Origin: Flavobacterium sp.
GTDB taxonomy: Bacteria; Bacteroidota; Bacteroidia; Flavobacteriales; Flavobacteriaceae
Assembly (NCBI GenBank): GCA_012837155.1
Contig: CP051546.1
Location: forward strand, 3,032,289-3,096,288
DNA length: 64,000 nucleotides
Direction: 5' to 3'
In this document: positions 1 through 9,396 of the stretch, in pieces
Layout of the letters: each line of letters starts with the position of its first letter
Numbering within the stretch: position 1 is the stretch's first letter
Translations under genes and position numbers: made by a program
The notes under the pieces: model-generated
The model's input: only the letters and a program-made list of their open reading frames with translations
Database searches by the model: none
Told to the model about the DNA's origin: nothing

Positions 1-277
1 CCCAAACTATAGATGCTGTCGTGGCTACATAAGAGAAGGGAGTTGTTATGATTTCGCCTTGTTTACCCAATAGTTTCAAGGCAATTTGTAGAGGAATTGT
101 ACCATTATTAGTGACAATAATATTAGAAACGAATAAATAATTACGTAGTTTTTCTTCTAATTCCAAAACTAATTCGCCCCGATTGGTCAGCCACTGATTA
201 TCCCAAGCACGTTGTATTTGCTTGTTGTATTCTTTAATGGGTGGCAAAAAAGTCTTGGTTACAGTTATTTTATTCAT
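1..277 (-). CDS. DegT/DnrJ/EryC1/StrS-family sugar aminotransferase (partial, N-terminal part)
   Basis: Reading the minus strand from the ATG at 275-277 gives an open frame that runs off the window edge (about 92 residues). It starts [19 protein letters not shown] and contains TNNGTIPLQIALKLLG and GEIITTPFSYVATTASIVW. This is the typical N-terminal substrate/PLP-fold region of PLP-dependent nucleotide-sugar aminotransferases, which place an amino group on a 4-keto or 3-keto sugar for O-antigen or capsule synthesis. The catalytic lysine would lie outside the window. Its start overlaps the stop of the exporter ATPase by 8 bases (ATGAATAA), so the two genes are translationally coupled. The exact sugar is not visible. 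Confidence 0.85.
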   Translation of the reverse strand, partial: MNKITVTKTFLPPIKEYNKQIQRAWDNQWLTNRGELVLELEEKLRNYLFVSNIIVTNNGTIPLQIALKLLGKQGEIITTPFSYVATTASIVW

Positions 278-1539
278 AATGATTCTCCCAAATGAAAGTT
301 GGCTTAATATATCCTGGCTCTCTGCCCATAAAAACTCCCATTTCTCTACCTCCATCAACTATGGTAAATGAAATTATGTCTTTTTCAACAAAAACAGCTT
401 CTCTACTGTCTTTAACAACAAACAACGACAAGAAATACTGCCCAGATTGAAAAAAATCTTTTGGAAAAAAACACTTCAATTGATTATTTCCTTTCTTGAG
501 AGTGACTCCTTCTTTTGCACTTGAAAAAGAAAACATAGCTTCACCCATCTCGTTGTACAAATGATATGTTACGGCATATCTTAAAAACTCATCGTTTTTT
601 ATATCAATATTTGTAAGCAGTTCTATAAGTTCGTTTTCAATCAAAGGATCTTCTAAACGTCTATCTTTATTTTTTAGAGATATTCCGTTTAGCTTAAAAA
701 TTGCGTTATCATAAGCAATACCAAAAAATTTACTATTTACTACATCTCCACCTCCACTAAGATAGTAACTAATTGCATTTTCAACACTATTATCTAAAAC
801 TACCTTCCCATTCTCCAAAACAATCCCCCTTGTACACAAGCTCTTCACTGCCGCCATATTATGACTTACAAACAAAACGGTTCTGCCTTCGCCTTTGGAG
901 ATGTCCTGCATCTTGCCAATGGCTTTTTTCTGAAACTCGGCATCGCCCACAGCAAGAACCTCATCAATTACCAAGATTTCAGGCTCTAAAAATGCCGCTA
1001 CGGCAAAAGCCAATCGCACCGTCATTCCACTACTGTACCGCTTAACTGGCGTATCGATATACCGTTCACAACCCGAGAAATCGATGATTTCATCTAATTT
1101 GGAGGTAATTTCTTTTTGGTCATTCCCAATATGGCACCATTGAGAAATATGTTTTCCCTACCTGTAAGTTCGGGATTAAACCCCGTACCTACTTCCAACA
1201 AGGAGGCAATACGCCCTCTGGATTTGACACTCCCGTGGTAGGAGCCGTAACCTTGGATAAGATTTTTAATAAGGTGGATTTGCCTGCGCCGTTTTTGCCA
1301 ATAATTCCTAGTACTTCTCCTCTTTCCAGTTCAAAATTAATATCGTGCAGAGCCCAAACATAGTCACTTTCGCCTTTTGCACTTCGGTCGTTGGTCTCGC
1401 CTATTTTTAAATACGGATTTTCTTTACCTCGCACTTGATGCCACCAGCGGTTCAGGTCATGACTGAGCGTACCTGTACCTACCTGCCCGAGGCGGTATTG
1501 TTTAGAGATGTTTTCGGCTTTGAGGATGATGTCTTTCAA
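270..1539 (-). CDS. Polysaccharide (O-antigen type) ABC exporter ATPase, Wzt-like; two frameshifts
   Basis: The N-terminal part (1189-1539) has the Walker A motif [12 protein letters not shown]. The C-terminal part (270-1025) has [19 protein letters not shown] (signature and Walker B), an H-loop (FVSHN) and a roughly 170-residue C-terminal domain like the Wzt carbohydrate-binding domain. Between them the frame is lost twice: near 1235 (one base short before GTGTCAAATCC) and near 1112 (an A missing in the AAAAAG run). Restoring both gives 423 aa, the family length, and recovers a normal middle part ([23 protein letters not shown]). The protein would power export of a finished lipid-linked polysaccharide with the permease at 4174-5043. 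The family assignment is firm; the breaks are probably sequence errors. Confidence 0.85.
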
Positions 1540-1625
1540 GGTTAGAGGTTGTCTAAGAGTTTAAAGGTTTAATGTTAATTGAAATTGTTATTGCCATTGA
1601 AAATTCCACATTTGTATTTCTATTG

Positions 1626-1808
1626 TTACTTCAAATTTGTTTGATTGATTTTATATTGTTCTTCTTCTTTGGGCAAATTTACAAGATATTTTGACACAAA
1701 TACTTGTTGTGACAATCCAGTAGTTGCACATCGTACCAAGCTTTCATTTTTGGTCGCAGCATACTCGAAGAATGTGAGTTTATAATATGGAATGATGATA
1801 GCAAGCAT
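1626..1808 (-). pseudogene. Possible relic of a family 2 glycosyltransferase N-terminus
   Basis: A 60-residue frame starts MLAIIIPYYKLTFFE, which strongly resembles the first strand of GT2 glycosyltransferases (IIIPYYK..FFE). After about 15 residues the similarity I recognise stops, and the rest is not glycosyltransferase-like. It sits between the DUF4143 ATPase gene and the exporter ATPase, where a polysaccharide locus would usually carry glycosyltransferases. I infer a deletion scar. It could also be a chance short frame. Confidence 0.4.
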
Positions 1809-1817
1809 AACAGCTAT

Positions 1818-3029
1818 TTAAGATAACAAAAAATCTTCCAATGAAATCGCATTGATTCCGTTATACGTATTTCCAGAAAAAGCATCAAAGGTAATCACTG
1901 TTTTGGGGTAATTATCTTTTATTGCGACCAAATTTCCGAACTCTCGTTCGATCGTTTTGGGATCATTTAATGTTAATGCCACTTGAAAATAATGAGTTTC
2001 ACCTCCTTTTTGAGCAATAAAATCAATTTCTAGCTGATCTAATTTGCCAATACTAACTTTATATCCTTTAAACAGTAATTGATTATAAACGGCATTTTCT
2101 AACAGCTTTCCTCGGTCTTCTAATCGATAACCACAAATTCCGTTTCGAATTCCTAAATTCTCAAAATAGTATTTATCTCCAAACTCAAAAACGCGTTTCC
2201 CAATAAGGTCATATCGCACCACTTTATGTATCAAAAAAGCATTGGTCAAATACGAAATATACGTTTGTACTTGCTTTGGCAACATTTTTATCTGTTGTGA
2301 TTTTAAAAAATCGCTTATTTTTTTTGCCGAAAAAATACTGCCTGTATTCCCAGCCAAAAACAAAACTAATTGTTCTAAAAAGGGAGTATTCCTTACTGCA
2401 AATCGATTGATTATGTCACGATATACAATAGTAGCATAAATGTTTTTGAGATATTCAAAGACAATATTTTCTTCTAAGGCTAAGTGTTTTAAATAGGGTA
2501 AACCTCCGTATTTTAAGTACTTATCCAAATTCTGAGCATCGGATTTTAAATTATGAAAATCTAAAAACTCGGTGTAGGAAAGACTATAAACCACTATTTC
2601 GATATAACGCCCACTCAAATGCCCTGCAATATCGCCAGACAACAAATTGGCATTACTCCCAGCGCAATACAAATCTAAATTTGGATTTAAAAGCAACGAC
2701 CGCAAAGCGGAACCAAAATTTTCTATATCCTGAATTTCGTCAATGAAAACGGCTGTTTTGCCTATTTTCGCCTTGTTTTCGATAACATAACGATGCAAAT
2801 CTTCGGCTGTTTTTAGAAACGAAAATGCCAAATCTTCTTTATTGATATACAAAATTTGAGCAGTAGCACTTTTTTCTATTTCTTGCATGATCTGAAAAAG
2901 TAGATAACTCTTTCCAACGCGCCTTTGCCCTGTAAATACTTTTATTATATTTTGTCCAACAAATGGCCTAACCCTATCTATGTAATGATTTCGAGCTTGT
3001 ATTTGTTCAGGATATATAAATGCTGTCAT
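1818..3029 (-). CDS. AAA-type ATPase with DUF4143 domain
   Basis: This 403 aa protein has a P-loop GQRRVGKSYLL at about residues 34-44 and a Walker B KTAVFIDEIQDIENFG at about 91-106. Its C-terminal half has the DUF4143 layout, ending in a nuclease-like stretch with LEIDFIAQKGGETHYFQVAL. Proteins of this family are common in bacteria and their role is unknown; the C-terminal fold resembles restriction-type nucleases. The start codon is 14 bases from the tandem repeat array, so any promoter lies in or next to the repeats. The gene splits the polysaccharide exporter ATPase from its permease and is best seen as an accessory insertion. Confidence 0.85.
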   Translation of the reverse strand: MTAFIYPEQIQARNHYIDRVRPFVGQNIIKVFTGQRRVGKSYLLFQIMQEIEKSATAQILYINKEDLAFSFLKTAEDLHRYVIENKAKIGKTAVFIDEIQDIENFGSALRSLLLNPNLDLYCAGSNANLLSGDIAGHLSGRYIEIVVYSLSYTEFLDFHNLKSDAQNLDKYLKYGGLPYLKHLALEENIVFEYLKNIYATIVYRDIINRFAVRNTPFLEQLVLFLAGNTGSIFSAKKISDFLKSQQIKMLPKQVQTYISYLTNAFLIHKVVRYDLIGKRVFEFGDKYYFENLGIRNGICGYRLEDRGKLLENAVYNQLLFKGYKVSIGKLDQLEIDFIAQKGGETHYFQVALTLNDPKTIEREFGNLVAIKDNYPKTVITFDAFSGNTYNGINAISLEDFLLS

Positions 3030-3042
3030 TTTGATTGTATTT

Positions 3043-3824
3043 ATTAATCAATTACATCGAAAATACTTATAAATCAGTCCAATTGTCTGTTCAAGCGCAG
3101 TCGAGAACCTTATAACATCTCGACTGCGCTCGATGTGACAAAAAAATTGGACTATAATAAACTGATAAATGGTATTATTAATCAATTACACCGAAAATAC
3201 TCATAAGTCAGTTCAATTGTCAGTTCGAGCGCAGTCGAGAACCTTATAACATCTCGACTGCACTCGATGTGACAAAAAAGATTGGACTAAATGGTATTAT
3301 TAATCAATTACACCAAAAATACTCATAAATCAGTTCAATTGTCAGTTCGAGCGCAGTCGAGAACCTTATAACATCTCGACTGCACTCGATGTGACAAAAA
3401 AGATTGGACTATAATAAACTCATAAATGGTATTATTAATCAATTACACCGAAAATACTCATAAATCAGTTCAATTGTCAGTTCGAGCGCAGTCGAGAACC
3501 TTATAACATCTCGACTGCGCTCGATGTGACAAAAAAGATTGGACTAAATGGTATTATTAATCAATTACACCGAAAATACTTATAAATCAGTCCAATTGTC
3601 AGCTCGAGCGCAGTCGAGAACCTTATAACATCTCGACTGCGCTCGATGTGACAAAAAAATTGGACTATAATAAACTGATAAATGGTATTATTAATCAATT
3701 ACACCGAAAATACTTATAAATCAGTCCAATTGTCAGTTCGAGCGCAGTCGAGAACCTTATAACATCTCGACTGCGCTCGATGTGACAAAAAAATTGGACT
3801 ATAATAAACTGATAAATGGTATTA
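3043..3824. repeat. Six-unit tandem repeat array, each unit with a 16-bp-stem hairpin
   Basis: Six direct units begin at 3043, 3177, 3299, 3434, 3556 and 3690, with lengths 134, 122, 135, 122, 134 and 134. Each carries the inverted repeat TCGAGCGCAGTCGAGA, an 11-base spacer ACCTTATAACA, and TCTCGACTGCGCTCGA. The short units lack about 13 bases (ATAATAAACTGATA-like). Units 2 and 3 have CTGCACTC instead of CTGCGCTC in the right arm. The array fills the gap upstream of the DUF4143 ATPase. There are no unique spacers, so it is not a CRISPR. Confidence 0.95.
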
Positions 3825-4173
3825 CAAAAGTACAATAAGTTTTCGATATACCGACAACTTTATTATATTTATAGAAAAGTTTTCGTTATAAAGTAAAGTT
3901 TGTGTATTTTATGTAAAGTTTTTGTTATACCAACAACTTTTAGCAAGACTATAAAATAAATAATACATTGAAACAAAACTCGAACTCAGGTAATTGACAC
4001 TAATTGTTTTACTGTTACATTGCCTAATTCTAATTCAGATTATATACAAAGTTAACGTCATTTTATATTACTTTTTTTAGAATAAAAATTATACCTCGAA
4101 CTGACGGAGGCAATAATTACATCCAACGGGTTAAACATACTAATATTCTCTTCTCTCTTCTCACTTCTCACTA
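3825..4173. other. AT-rich gap without a recognisable gene
   Basis: This stretch of about 350 bases is strongly AT-rich. It contains short degenerate direct repeats (ATACCGACAACTTT near 3850 and ATACCAACAACTTT near 3938, and several AAAGTTTT..GTTATA words). I see no credible frame, RNA or promoter in it. Confidence 0.6.
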
Positions 4174-5043
4174 TTACACCGTATCAATAAAACTCTTCTC
4201 AGTCTTGTTAAAAACCAACAAGCCTACAATAAAAACGACAATCGTTATGCTGAAAGTATAAATCAGCCCTAAAATAGAGACAGAACCTATTCCTAGCAAC
4301 ATATATCTTGTGGTTTCTATAACATAAGCCAAGGGATTGTATGCCACGAGCCAACCATAACTAGGTAATTTTTCTTTAATTAGTGCCATAGGATACATTA
4401 CCGCTGAGAGATACATTAATAACTGTACTCCAAAACCTATGAGGTAGGTAAAATCCCTGTACTTTGTTACCAAAGAAGAAATAATCATTCCTAATCCCAA
4501 CCCTAAAATACCCATCAAAGCCACCAACAATGGAAAAAACAGAGTAGTTCCGTTGATTGAAATAGCCGCTCCTTTCAGAAAGTAAAAAACATAAAAAATG
4601 ACAAAAATCAAGAATTGAATTCCAAACTTCAACAGGTTCGAAATTACCACCGAAAGAGGCATAATTACCCTTGGAAAATAGACTTTCCCAAATATGGTCG
4701 CATTTTTTTTAAAAGTGTCCGAGGTGTCATTGAGACAAGAAGTAAAATAATTCCAGACCGTAATTCCAGCCAAATTAAATAAAAACGGAGGAACACTTTC
4801 GGTACTTATTCCTGCAACGGAATTAAAAATAACAGTAAAAATGATAGACGTAAACAAAGGCTGAATCAAATACCACAAAGGGCCTAAAACCGTTTGTTTG
4901 TAAACCGTAACCACGTCTCTTTTCACAAAAAGCATTAGCAAATCTCTGTATTGCCAAATCTCTTTGAGGTTGAGCGAGAAGAATTTGTTTTTTGGTGTTA
5001 TTTCAAACAACCAATCCGAATCTGAATTTTGAGTAGTGTTCAT
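4174..5043 (-). CDS. Polysaccharide ABC exporter permease (ABC-2 type, Wzm/TagG-like)
   Basis: An inner-membrane permease of 289 aa from the ATG at 5043. It carries the family N-terminal pattern LKEIWQYRDLLMLFVKRD and QTVLGPLWYLIQPLF, then about six membrane spans and the ABC-2 type SAVMYPM..YNPLAYVIE region. It would form the membrane channel for lipid-linked polysaccharide with the ATPase at 270-1539. The open frame reaches 5103 through a GTG and an ATG (5097). I prefer 5043 because family homology starts there, but the promoter at 5108-5138 predicts a transcript start near 5102, so ATG 5097 is also possible. The partner ATPase, normally adjacent, is 2.6 kb away. Confidence 0.85.
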   Translation of the reverse strand: MNTTQNSDSDWLFEITPKNKFFSLNLKEIWQYRDLLMLFVKRDVVTVYKQTVLGPLWYLIQPLFTSIIFTVIFNSVAGISTESVPPFLFNLAGITVWNYFTSCLNDTSDTFKKNATIFGKVYFPRVIMPLSVVISNLLKFGIQFLIFVIFYVFYFLKGAAISINGTTLFFPLLVALMGILGLGLGMIISSLVTKYRDFTYLIGFGVQLLMYLSAVMYPMALIKEKLPSYGWLVAYNPLAYVIETTRYMLLGIGSVSILGLIYTFSITIVVFIVGLLVFNKTEKSFIDTV

Positions 5044-5107
5044 GATTTTTAGGCTAAGCGCACTCTTTTTGTTTAAATAACTTAAGGGCAATTCCATCGT
5101 CACAAAG

Positions 5108-5138
5108 CAAATATAGTATTATCGTTTGGCAATTCAAA
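5108..5138 (-). promoter_or_regulatory. Bacteroidota-type promoter for the exporter permease
   Basis: On the minus strand there is TTTG (5135-5138), 19 bases, then TATATTTG (5108-5115). This fits the TTTG-N19-TAnnTTTG consensus. Predicted start is near 5102. Confidence 0.7.
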
Positions 5139-5258
5139 AATATGACTGCCTTACTTATACCAAACGATATTTTGCAAATTTACACAGAGAAGTCGTTTAA
5201 ATTTTCGACCTATTGATTAAAACTTGGAGAAAACTGCACCAAAAGTCTGGTTTTAAAC

Positions 5259-5266
5259 TATATTTG
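5259..5266 (+). promoter_or_regulatory. Possible -7 box (TATATTTG) for the CpsB-like phosphatase gene
   Basis: TATATTTG matches TAnnTTTG and lies 49 bases before the ATG at 5316. No -33 TTG at the usual distance is seen. Confidence 0.4.
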
Positions 5267-5315
5267 AGACTAATAAAATTATGAACTAGAAAATCAAATT
5301 ATTTGCCTTCATAAG

Positions 5316-6080
5316 ATGCTAAACTTATTTAGAACAAAAGCCGTACTCAAAGATTTGATTCCCCACAATCATATCGATATTCACTCGCATCTTTTACCCG
5401 GCATCGATGATGGCGCTCGTACTTTTGAAGATAGCAAACGGCTTATTCAGTCACTCGAAGCGTTTGGAATTTCACAATTTATTACCACACCTCACATCAT
5501 TCACAATGTATGGGATAATTCTAGTGCCTCAATTAAAGTAATAGAAACAACAACGGTTCAAGAATTCAAAAAACACCATATCAACATTCCCTTTCGAGCT
5601 GCTGCTGAATACCTGATGAACGACCACTTTGTAACCCTCTTTAAATCAGGCGATTTATTAACACTTAAAGCAAATTATGTGCTAGTCGAAATAGGCTATA
5701 TTAATCCTCCTATTCAGTTGTATGAAATCCTTTTCGACTTGCAGGTGGCTGGTTATATCCCAATATTGGCACACCCTGAGCGCTATTTATTTTACCATAA
5801 CAATTTTGATGACTATAAAAAATTGAAGCGGGCAGGCTGTCTTTTTCAGCTCAATTTAGCAGCGGTAGTAGGCTATTATGGCGAAGGAATTACCAAAATC
5901 GCAGAGAAGTTGCTTCAAAAAGGGACGTATGATTTTGTGGGCTCCGATGTGCATCATGACCATCATGTTGCAGCGTTTGAACAAAAAGTAAGATTGAAAG
6001 ACTTGGCACCACTAAAAGAAATCATCCTCAACAATCAATTTTTTAAGTTGGATTCTGATTCTGCTACCTCCATTTTATGA
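5316..6080 (+). CDS. CpsB/YwqE-like tyrosine-protein phosphatase (PHP domain)
   Basis: A 254 aa protein with the metal-binding PHP motifs HNHIDIHSHLLPGIDDG (residues 17-33), TTPHI, AHPERY (about 150) and GSDVHHDHH (about 210). This is the manganese-dependent phosphatase family that removes phosphate from the tyrosine-rich tail of bacterial tyrosine kinases controlling capsule and exopolysaccharide chain export. It is divergent from the exporter permease and convergent with the dehydratase at 6108-8048, which supports a role in polysaccharide control. No kinase gene is visible in the window. Confidence 0.88.
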   Translation: MLNLFRTKAVLKDLIPHNHIDIHSHLLPGIDDGARTFEDSKRLIQSLEAFGISQFITTPHIIHNVWDNSSASIKVIETTTVQEFKKHHINIPFRAAAEYLMNDHFVTLFKSGDLLTLKANYVLVEIGYINPPIQLYEILFDLQVAGYIPILAHPERYLFYHNNFDDYKKLKRAGCLFQLNLAAVVGYYGEGITKIAEKLLQKGTYDFVGSDVHHDHHVAAFEQKVRLKDLAPLKEIILNNQFFKLDSDSATSIL

Positions 6081-6107
6081 CATACGGTCAAAAATAAAAA
6101 ACATGGA

Positions 6108-8048
6108 TTAGTCTAATAAGGTATAAACCGAATTCATGCTTCTGAACTCAGGAACAATTTTTTTCATTTTAGAAACAATATCATCATTATCAAAGAAGTT
6201 TGCTATACCAATAAGTTCTTCAATATCAGCATGTAATTCCTCAAATTCCTCTTGCAATTCTTGAGCAATCATGATTTTTTCGTGATGAGTAGGTACTGTT
6301 TTCGAGGTATCGTTGAGTAATTCTTCATATAATTTTTCGCCAGGTCTTAAGCCCACAATTTGAATTTTAATATCTACATCTGGAACAAATCCAGCCAATT
6401 TAATCATTTTTCTAGCCAAATCGATAATCTTGACTGGTTTACCCATATCAAAAATATAAATTTCTCCTCCATTACCCATTGTACCTGCCTCAAGAACTAA
6501 CTGACAGGCTTCGGGAATGGTCATAAAATAACGAATAATATCTTGATGAGTTATCGTAACTGGCCCTCCATTGGCAATTTGTTTTGTAAACAAAGGCACG
6601 ACAGAACCATTAGAACCCAAAACATTTCCAAAACGGGTAGTAATAAACTTAGTCCCCTTAAAACCCTCCGTTTTCATGTTTTTTAGCTGTAAGGATTGCA
6701 CGTACTTTTCCGCAATTCTTTTACTAGCTCCCATAACGTTGCTAGGATTAACCGCCTTATCCGTAGAAATCATAACAAAGTTTTTTACTCTGTATTCACT
6801 TGATAAATCTGCAATAATTTTAGTTCCTTCAACATTATTCAAAATAGCCTGAGAAGGGTTTTCCTCCATCAAAGGCACGTGTTTATAAGCCGCAGCGTGA
6901 AAAACCACTTGAGGATTGTATAACTTAAACACTCTTTTCATTGCTTCCTTATTTCTAATATCGGCAATTATGTGGTATATTTTCGAAACATGTCCAAGTT
7001 TTTCCAATTCCAAAGCAAGGTGATGCAATGGTGTTTCGGCCTGATCTAAGACAATTACTTCTTTTGGATTAAATCCCAATACTTGTCTGACAATCTCGCT
7101 CCCTATCGAACCAGCAGCTCCTGTTATCAATACGGTTTTATTCGCTAATTGTTTACTAATGGATTTATTATCCAATACAATTGGTTTTCGTTCCAATAAA
7201 TCCTCAATTTGTATGTTCTTTACTTTCTTTGAAATCTCTTTTTTATTCTCCCAATCCGAAATTTGCGGCACGGTGTAAACCTTATAGTTGAACTCCAAAC
7301 ACTGATCAACAATTGTTAATTGGTCTTCGCGAGACAAACCTCTATCGGCAATGATAATTCCCTCGGCTCCAATGGAACGCATCAAAGTAGAAATCTTTTT
7401 CTTTTGAACAAAAATCGGCAAATTCAGCATCCGTTTAGATGCATTATGGATATTCCTATCAACAAATCCGATAATTTTAAATCGTGATGGTGTCTCAAAA
7501 TTTAAGGCATTAGCAACCGATATGGCATTGGCATCAGTACCATAAATAAGTGTTTTTATTAATTTAGCATCACTTTTCTCTGAGAAATAAATTTCAAAAG
7601 CTTGTTTTACCATCAAACGATATAAAAACAAACCACAAAATGAAATCATGATATTTATAAAAAATGCTGGATTTTTGAATACCTGTTCATGATACAACAA
7701 GGAGTTCGCAAAATTAAAAACAAGGAATAAAATCAAAACTGACCCTTGTGAAAAAAATATTTTCAGAGCGTCAGTAAAGGATGAATGACGAATAATTCCT
7801 GAATAGGTTCTAAATAACCAAAAAAAGAAAATATTAGCTCCCAACAAAGAAGCAAAAAATAGGGTGTGATAGGACGGATAAACATAATCATAGCCAATTT
7901 CATCAAATATAAAATGAGTAATCAAAAACGAAATGACTAGAATTGCAATATCTATGATAACAATTATCCATCGAGGCAGATAGCTTAAATTACGAACATT
8001 AAACCTTAGGTTTTCACTCGAAAAATACTTTAATCCTTTGTTAATCAT
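6108..8048 (-). CDS. Membrane-anchored nucleotide-sugar 4,6-dehydratase/epimerase (PglF/WbpM/FlaA1-like)
   Basis: A 646 aa protein with four membrane spans (about residues 27-48, 62-80, 102-118, 128-146), a CoA-binding-like Rossmann domain, and a C-terminal SDR domain with TVLITGAAGSIGSEI (NAD binding), HAAAYKHVPLMEENP and STDKAVNPSNVMGASKR. The family converts UDP-GlcNAc to a UDP-4-keto-6-deoxy sugar, the first step to bacillosamine- or QuiNAc-type sugars. That fits the aminotransferase at 1-277, which acts on such keto sugars. An ISAon1-type element has been inserted 45 bases upstream of its start, between gene and promoter. Confidence 0.9.
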   Translation of the reverse strand: MINKGLKYFSSENLRFNVRNLSYLPRWIIVIIDIAILVISFLITHFIFDEIGYDYVYPSYHTLFFASLLGANIFFFWLFRTYSGIIRHSSFTDALKIFFSQGSVLILFLVFNFANSLLYHEQVFKNPAFFINIMISFCGLFLYRLMVKQAFEIYFSEKSDAKLIKTLIYGTDANAISVANALNFETPSRFKIIGFVDRNIHNASKRMLNLPIFVQKKKISTLMRSIGAEGIIIADRGLSREDQLTIVDQCLEFNYKVYTVPQISDWENKKEISKKVKNIQIEDLLERKPIVLDNKSISKQLANKTVLITGAAGSIGSEIVRQVLGFNPKEVIVLDQAETPLHHLALELEKLGHVSKIYHIIADIRNKEAMKRVFKLYNPQVVFHAAAYKHVPLMEENPSQAILNNVEGTKIIADLSSEYRVKNFVMISTDKAVNPSNVMGASKRIAEKYVQSLQLKNMKTEGFKGTKFITTRFGNVLGSNGSVVPLFTKQIANGGPVTITHQDIIRYFMTIPEACQLVLEAGTMGNGGEIYIFDMGKPVKIIDLARKMIKLAGFVPDVDIKIQIVGLRPGEKLYEELLNDTSKTVPTHHEKIMIAQELQEEFEELHADIEELIGIANFFDNDDIVSKMKKIVPEFRSMNSVYTLLD

Positions 8049-8097
8049 ACTATCTTTTTTTTGAGATACTCAAAACTGACAATTTTTCTTTTGGGTT

Positions 8098-8906
8098 CTA
8101 CTGGGTTTTGTGTGAAAAGCCATTTAAGTCTCCGTGAAAAAATAGGATAGCGGTTCTGAAATTTTGCTTATTTCTGTATCCACGTCCTATTCGTTTTAGT
8201 TCTTCAATTGCTCCGTTTATTCTTTCTGCTCTAGCATTATTAGAGCCTGTTACTATTGCATTTAATATTCCTTGAAAATGCCTGTCGAACATTTTTACTA
8301 CTTCTACTATTTCTGGAATCTTACTATAAAGGGCACTTCGTCTCCAATTTGCTAGTATTAAAAAAGCATTTTCTTTGGTTTTCTGCCTAAATTGTATGTC
8401 TCTAAAATTCTCTTTTATTCTCCATGCTTTAGAGACCTCATAATTCACTTTGTCGATGGATTCAAATATAATTCGTTGTTTTTCAGTCATATTAGAGATG
8501 TCTTTTAACCAAATGTACTTTGTCTTTTTTAATTCTTCTACCTCACGAACTTCTCTTCTTCGGACTTTATCAACGGCTTTGTTGAGATAGCCTACTAAAT
8601 GAAAATTATCATGGCAATGAATCGCTTTTTCGAAGTGTGTTTTTGCTCCATATATAAAGCATCCCACATATCTGTGCATATCGTTTTTACCTCATCACGC
8701 TGGTCTTTAGTGAGCTTGTTGCAAAGTTTGTCAACACTTTCTTTGGTTCTACCCTCAACAACATCTATAACTACTCCTGTAGATTCCTCCGATAGAATAC
8801 TAAAATAATCATGTCCTCTTGAGACTGATTTTTCATCAATACTCAAATAATAATATCTATCATCGGCACTTCTTTTACTCATTCCTCGTTCAACAAAATT
8901 GTGCAT
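8098..8906 (-). pseudogene. ISAon1-type transposase (DDE), copy 1, frameshifted
   Basis: This is the catalytic ORF of copy 1. It is split into a part starting MHNFVERGMSKRSADDRYYYLS (to 8595) and a part ending at 8098 because ATATAAAGC here replaces ATATAAAAGC of copy 2. Residues DEKSV, the DMWDA region and NNARAERINGAIEE look like the DDE catalytic positions. Whether the missing A is real or a read error cannot be told from one sequence. Its stop codon lies inside the left terminal repeat. Confidence 0.85.
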
Positions 8907-8983
8907 TACTCTATGTACTTGATCAAAACTTAAGCCTAATAATCTCGCCGTTTTACTCTGACTTTTAGTGCATTGTAATGTGT

Positions 8984-9319
8984 CTAAAGTTTTTTTTCAA
9001 GTAACCAAGTCATCCGCTCATAAGGTTCTGCCCAAGGAACATCGATGGTTTTTACTTTGTTATTGCTGTCTTTGTATCTTGGCAAATTACAATAAATAAA
9101 TGTCTTGTATTGCCATAAATCTAAATGTCGCCATTTACGTTCCGCTCTATCATCATAAAGGTCATATTCTAAATCGCCTATTTTATATTTTTTTGGCTCA
9201 TAATAAAGATAAACATGCACTTCTAGCTTTTCTTCGCTTATATCTAACTTAGATAACTTCCAACCATCTTGGATGGGTAAAATAATTTTCTCTAGTATTG
9301 TTCTGATGTCGTATTCCAT
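8984..9319 (-). CDS. ISAon1-type transposase N-terminal region protein (ORF A), copy 1
   Basis: This 111 aa ORF is identical to the one at 13812-14147. It starts MEYDIRTILEKIILPIQDGW and ends WLLEKKL. Its last codons are GAA AAA AAA CTT TAG. A -1 shift on the eight As joins it to an HTH segment (LDTLQCTKSQSKTARLLGL) and then the catalytic ORF, so it is the 5' part of a fused transposase. Confidence 0.88.
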   Translation of the reverse strand: MEYDIRTILEKIILPIQDGWKLSKLDISEEKLEVHVYLYYEPKKYKIGDLEYDLYDDRAERKWRHLDLWQYKTFIYCNLPRYKDSNNKVKTIDVPWAEPYERMTWLLEKKL

Positions 9320-9388
9320 TTTGTAAATTTACAACTTTCACAAAATATCCAGTAGAACCTTCTTTTGAAATATAGCTTTCACAGGAAG

Positions 9389-9396
9389 CAAAAGTA
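9389..9396 (-). promoter_or_regulatory. Probable displaced -7 box of the dehydratase gene
   Basis: The minus strand reads TACTTTTG (TAnnTTTG). Removing copy 1 of the IS would place it about 70 bases before the ATG at 8048. No -33 TTG at the normal spacing is visible. The rest of the gap 9368-9698 holds nothing I recognise. Confidence 0.4.

Larger units (their letters stand above)
8094..9359 (-). mobile_element. ISAon1-type insertion sequence, copy 1
   Basis: The element is 1266 bp with terminal inverted repeats GGTTCTACTGG at both ends. It is flanked by an 8-bp target duplication TTCTTTTG (8086-8093 and 9360-9367). It matches copy 2 (12921-14187) except for one A missing near 8657, which breaks the transposase frame. 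It lies in the upstream region of the dehydratase gene, with its transposase on the same strand. Confidence 0.95.

Noticed and set aside
773-1045. A plus-strand protein of 90 aa opposite the exporter ATPase
   Set aside because: It lies wholly over the conserved ATPase coding strand and has no recognisable motif or promoter.
1818-3029. DUF4143 ATPase as a defence system
   Set aside because: A single gene with no nuclease partner or operon. The C-terminal nuclease-like fold alone is not enough.
3043-3824. Possible CRISPR array
   Set aside because: The whole unit is repeated, with no unique spacers, and the units are 122-135 bp with a hairpin. There are no cas genes.
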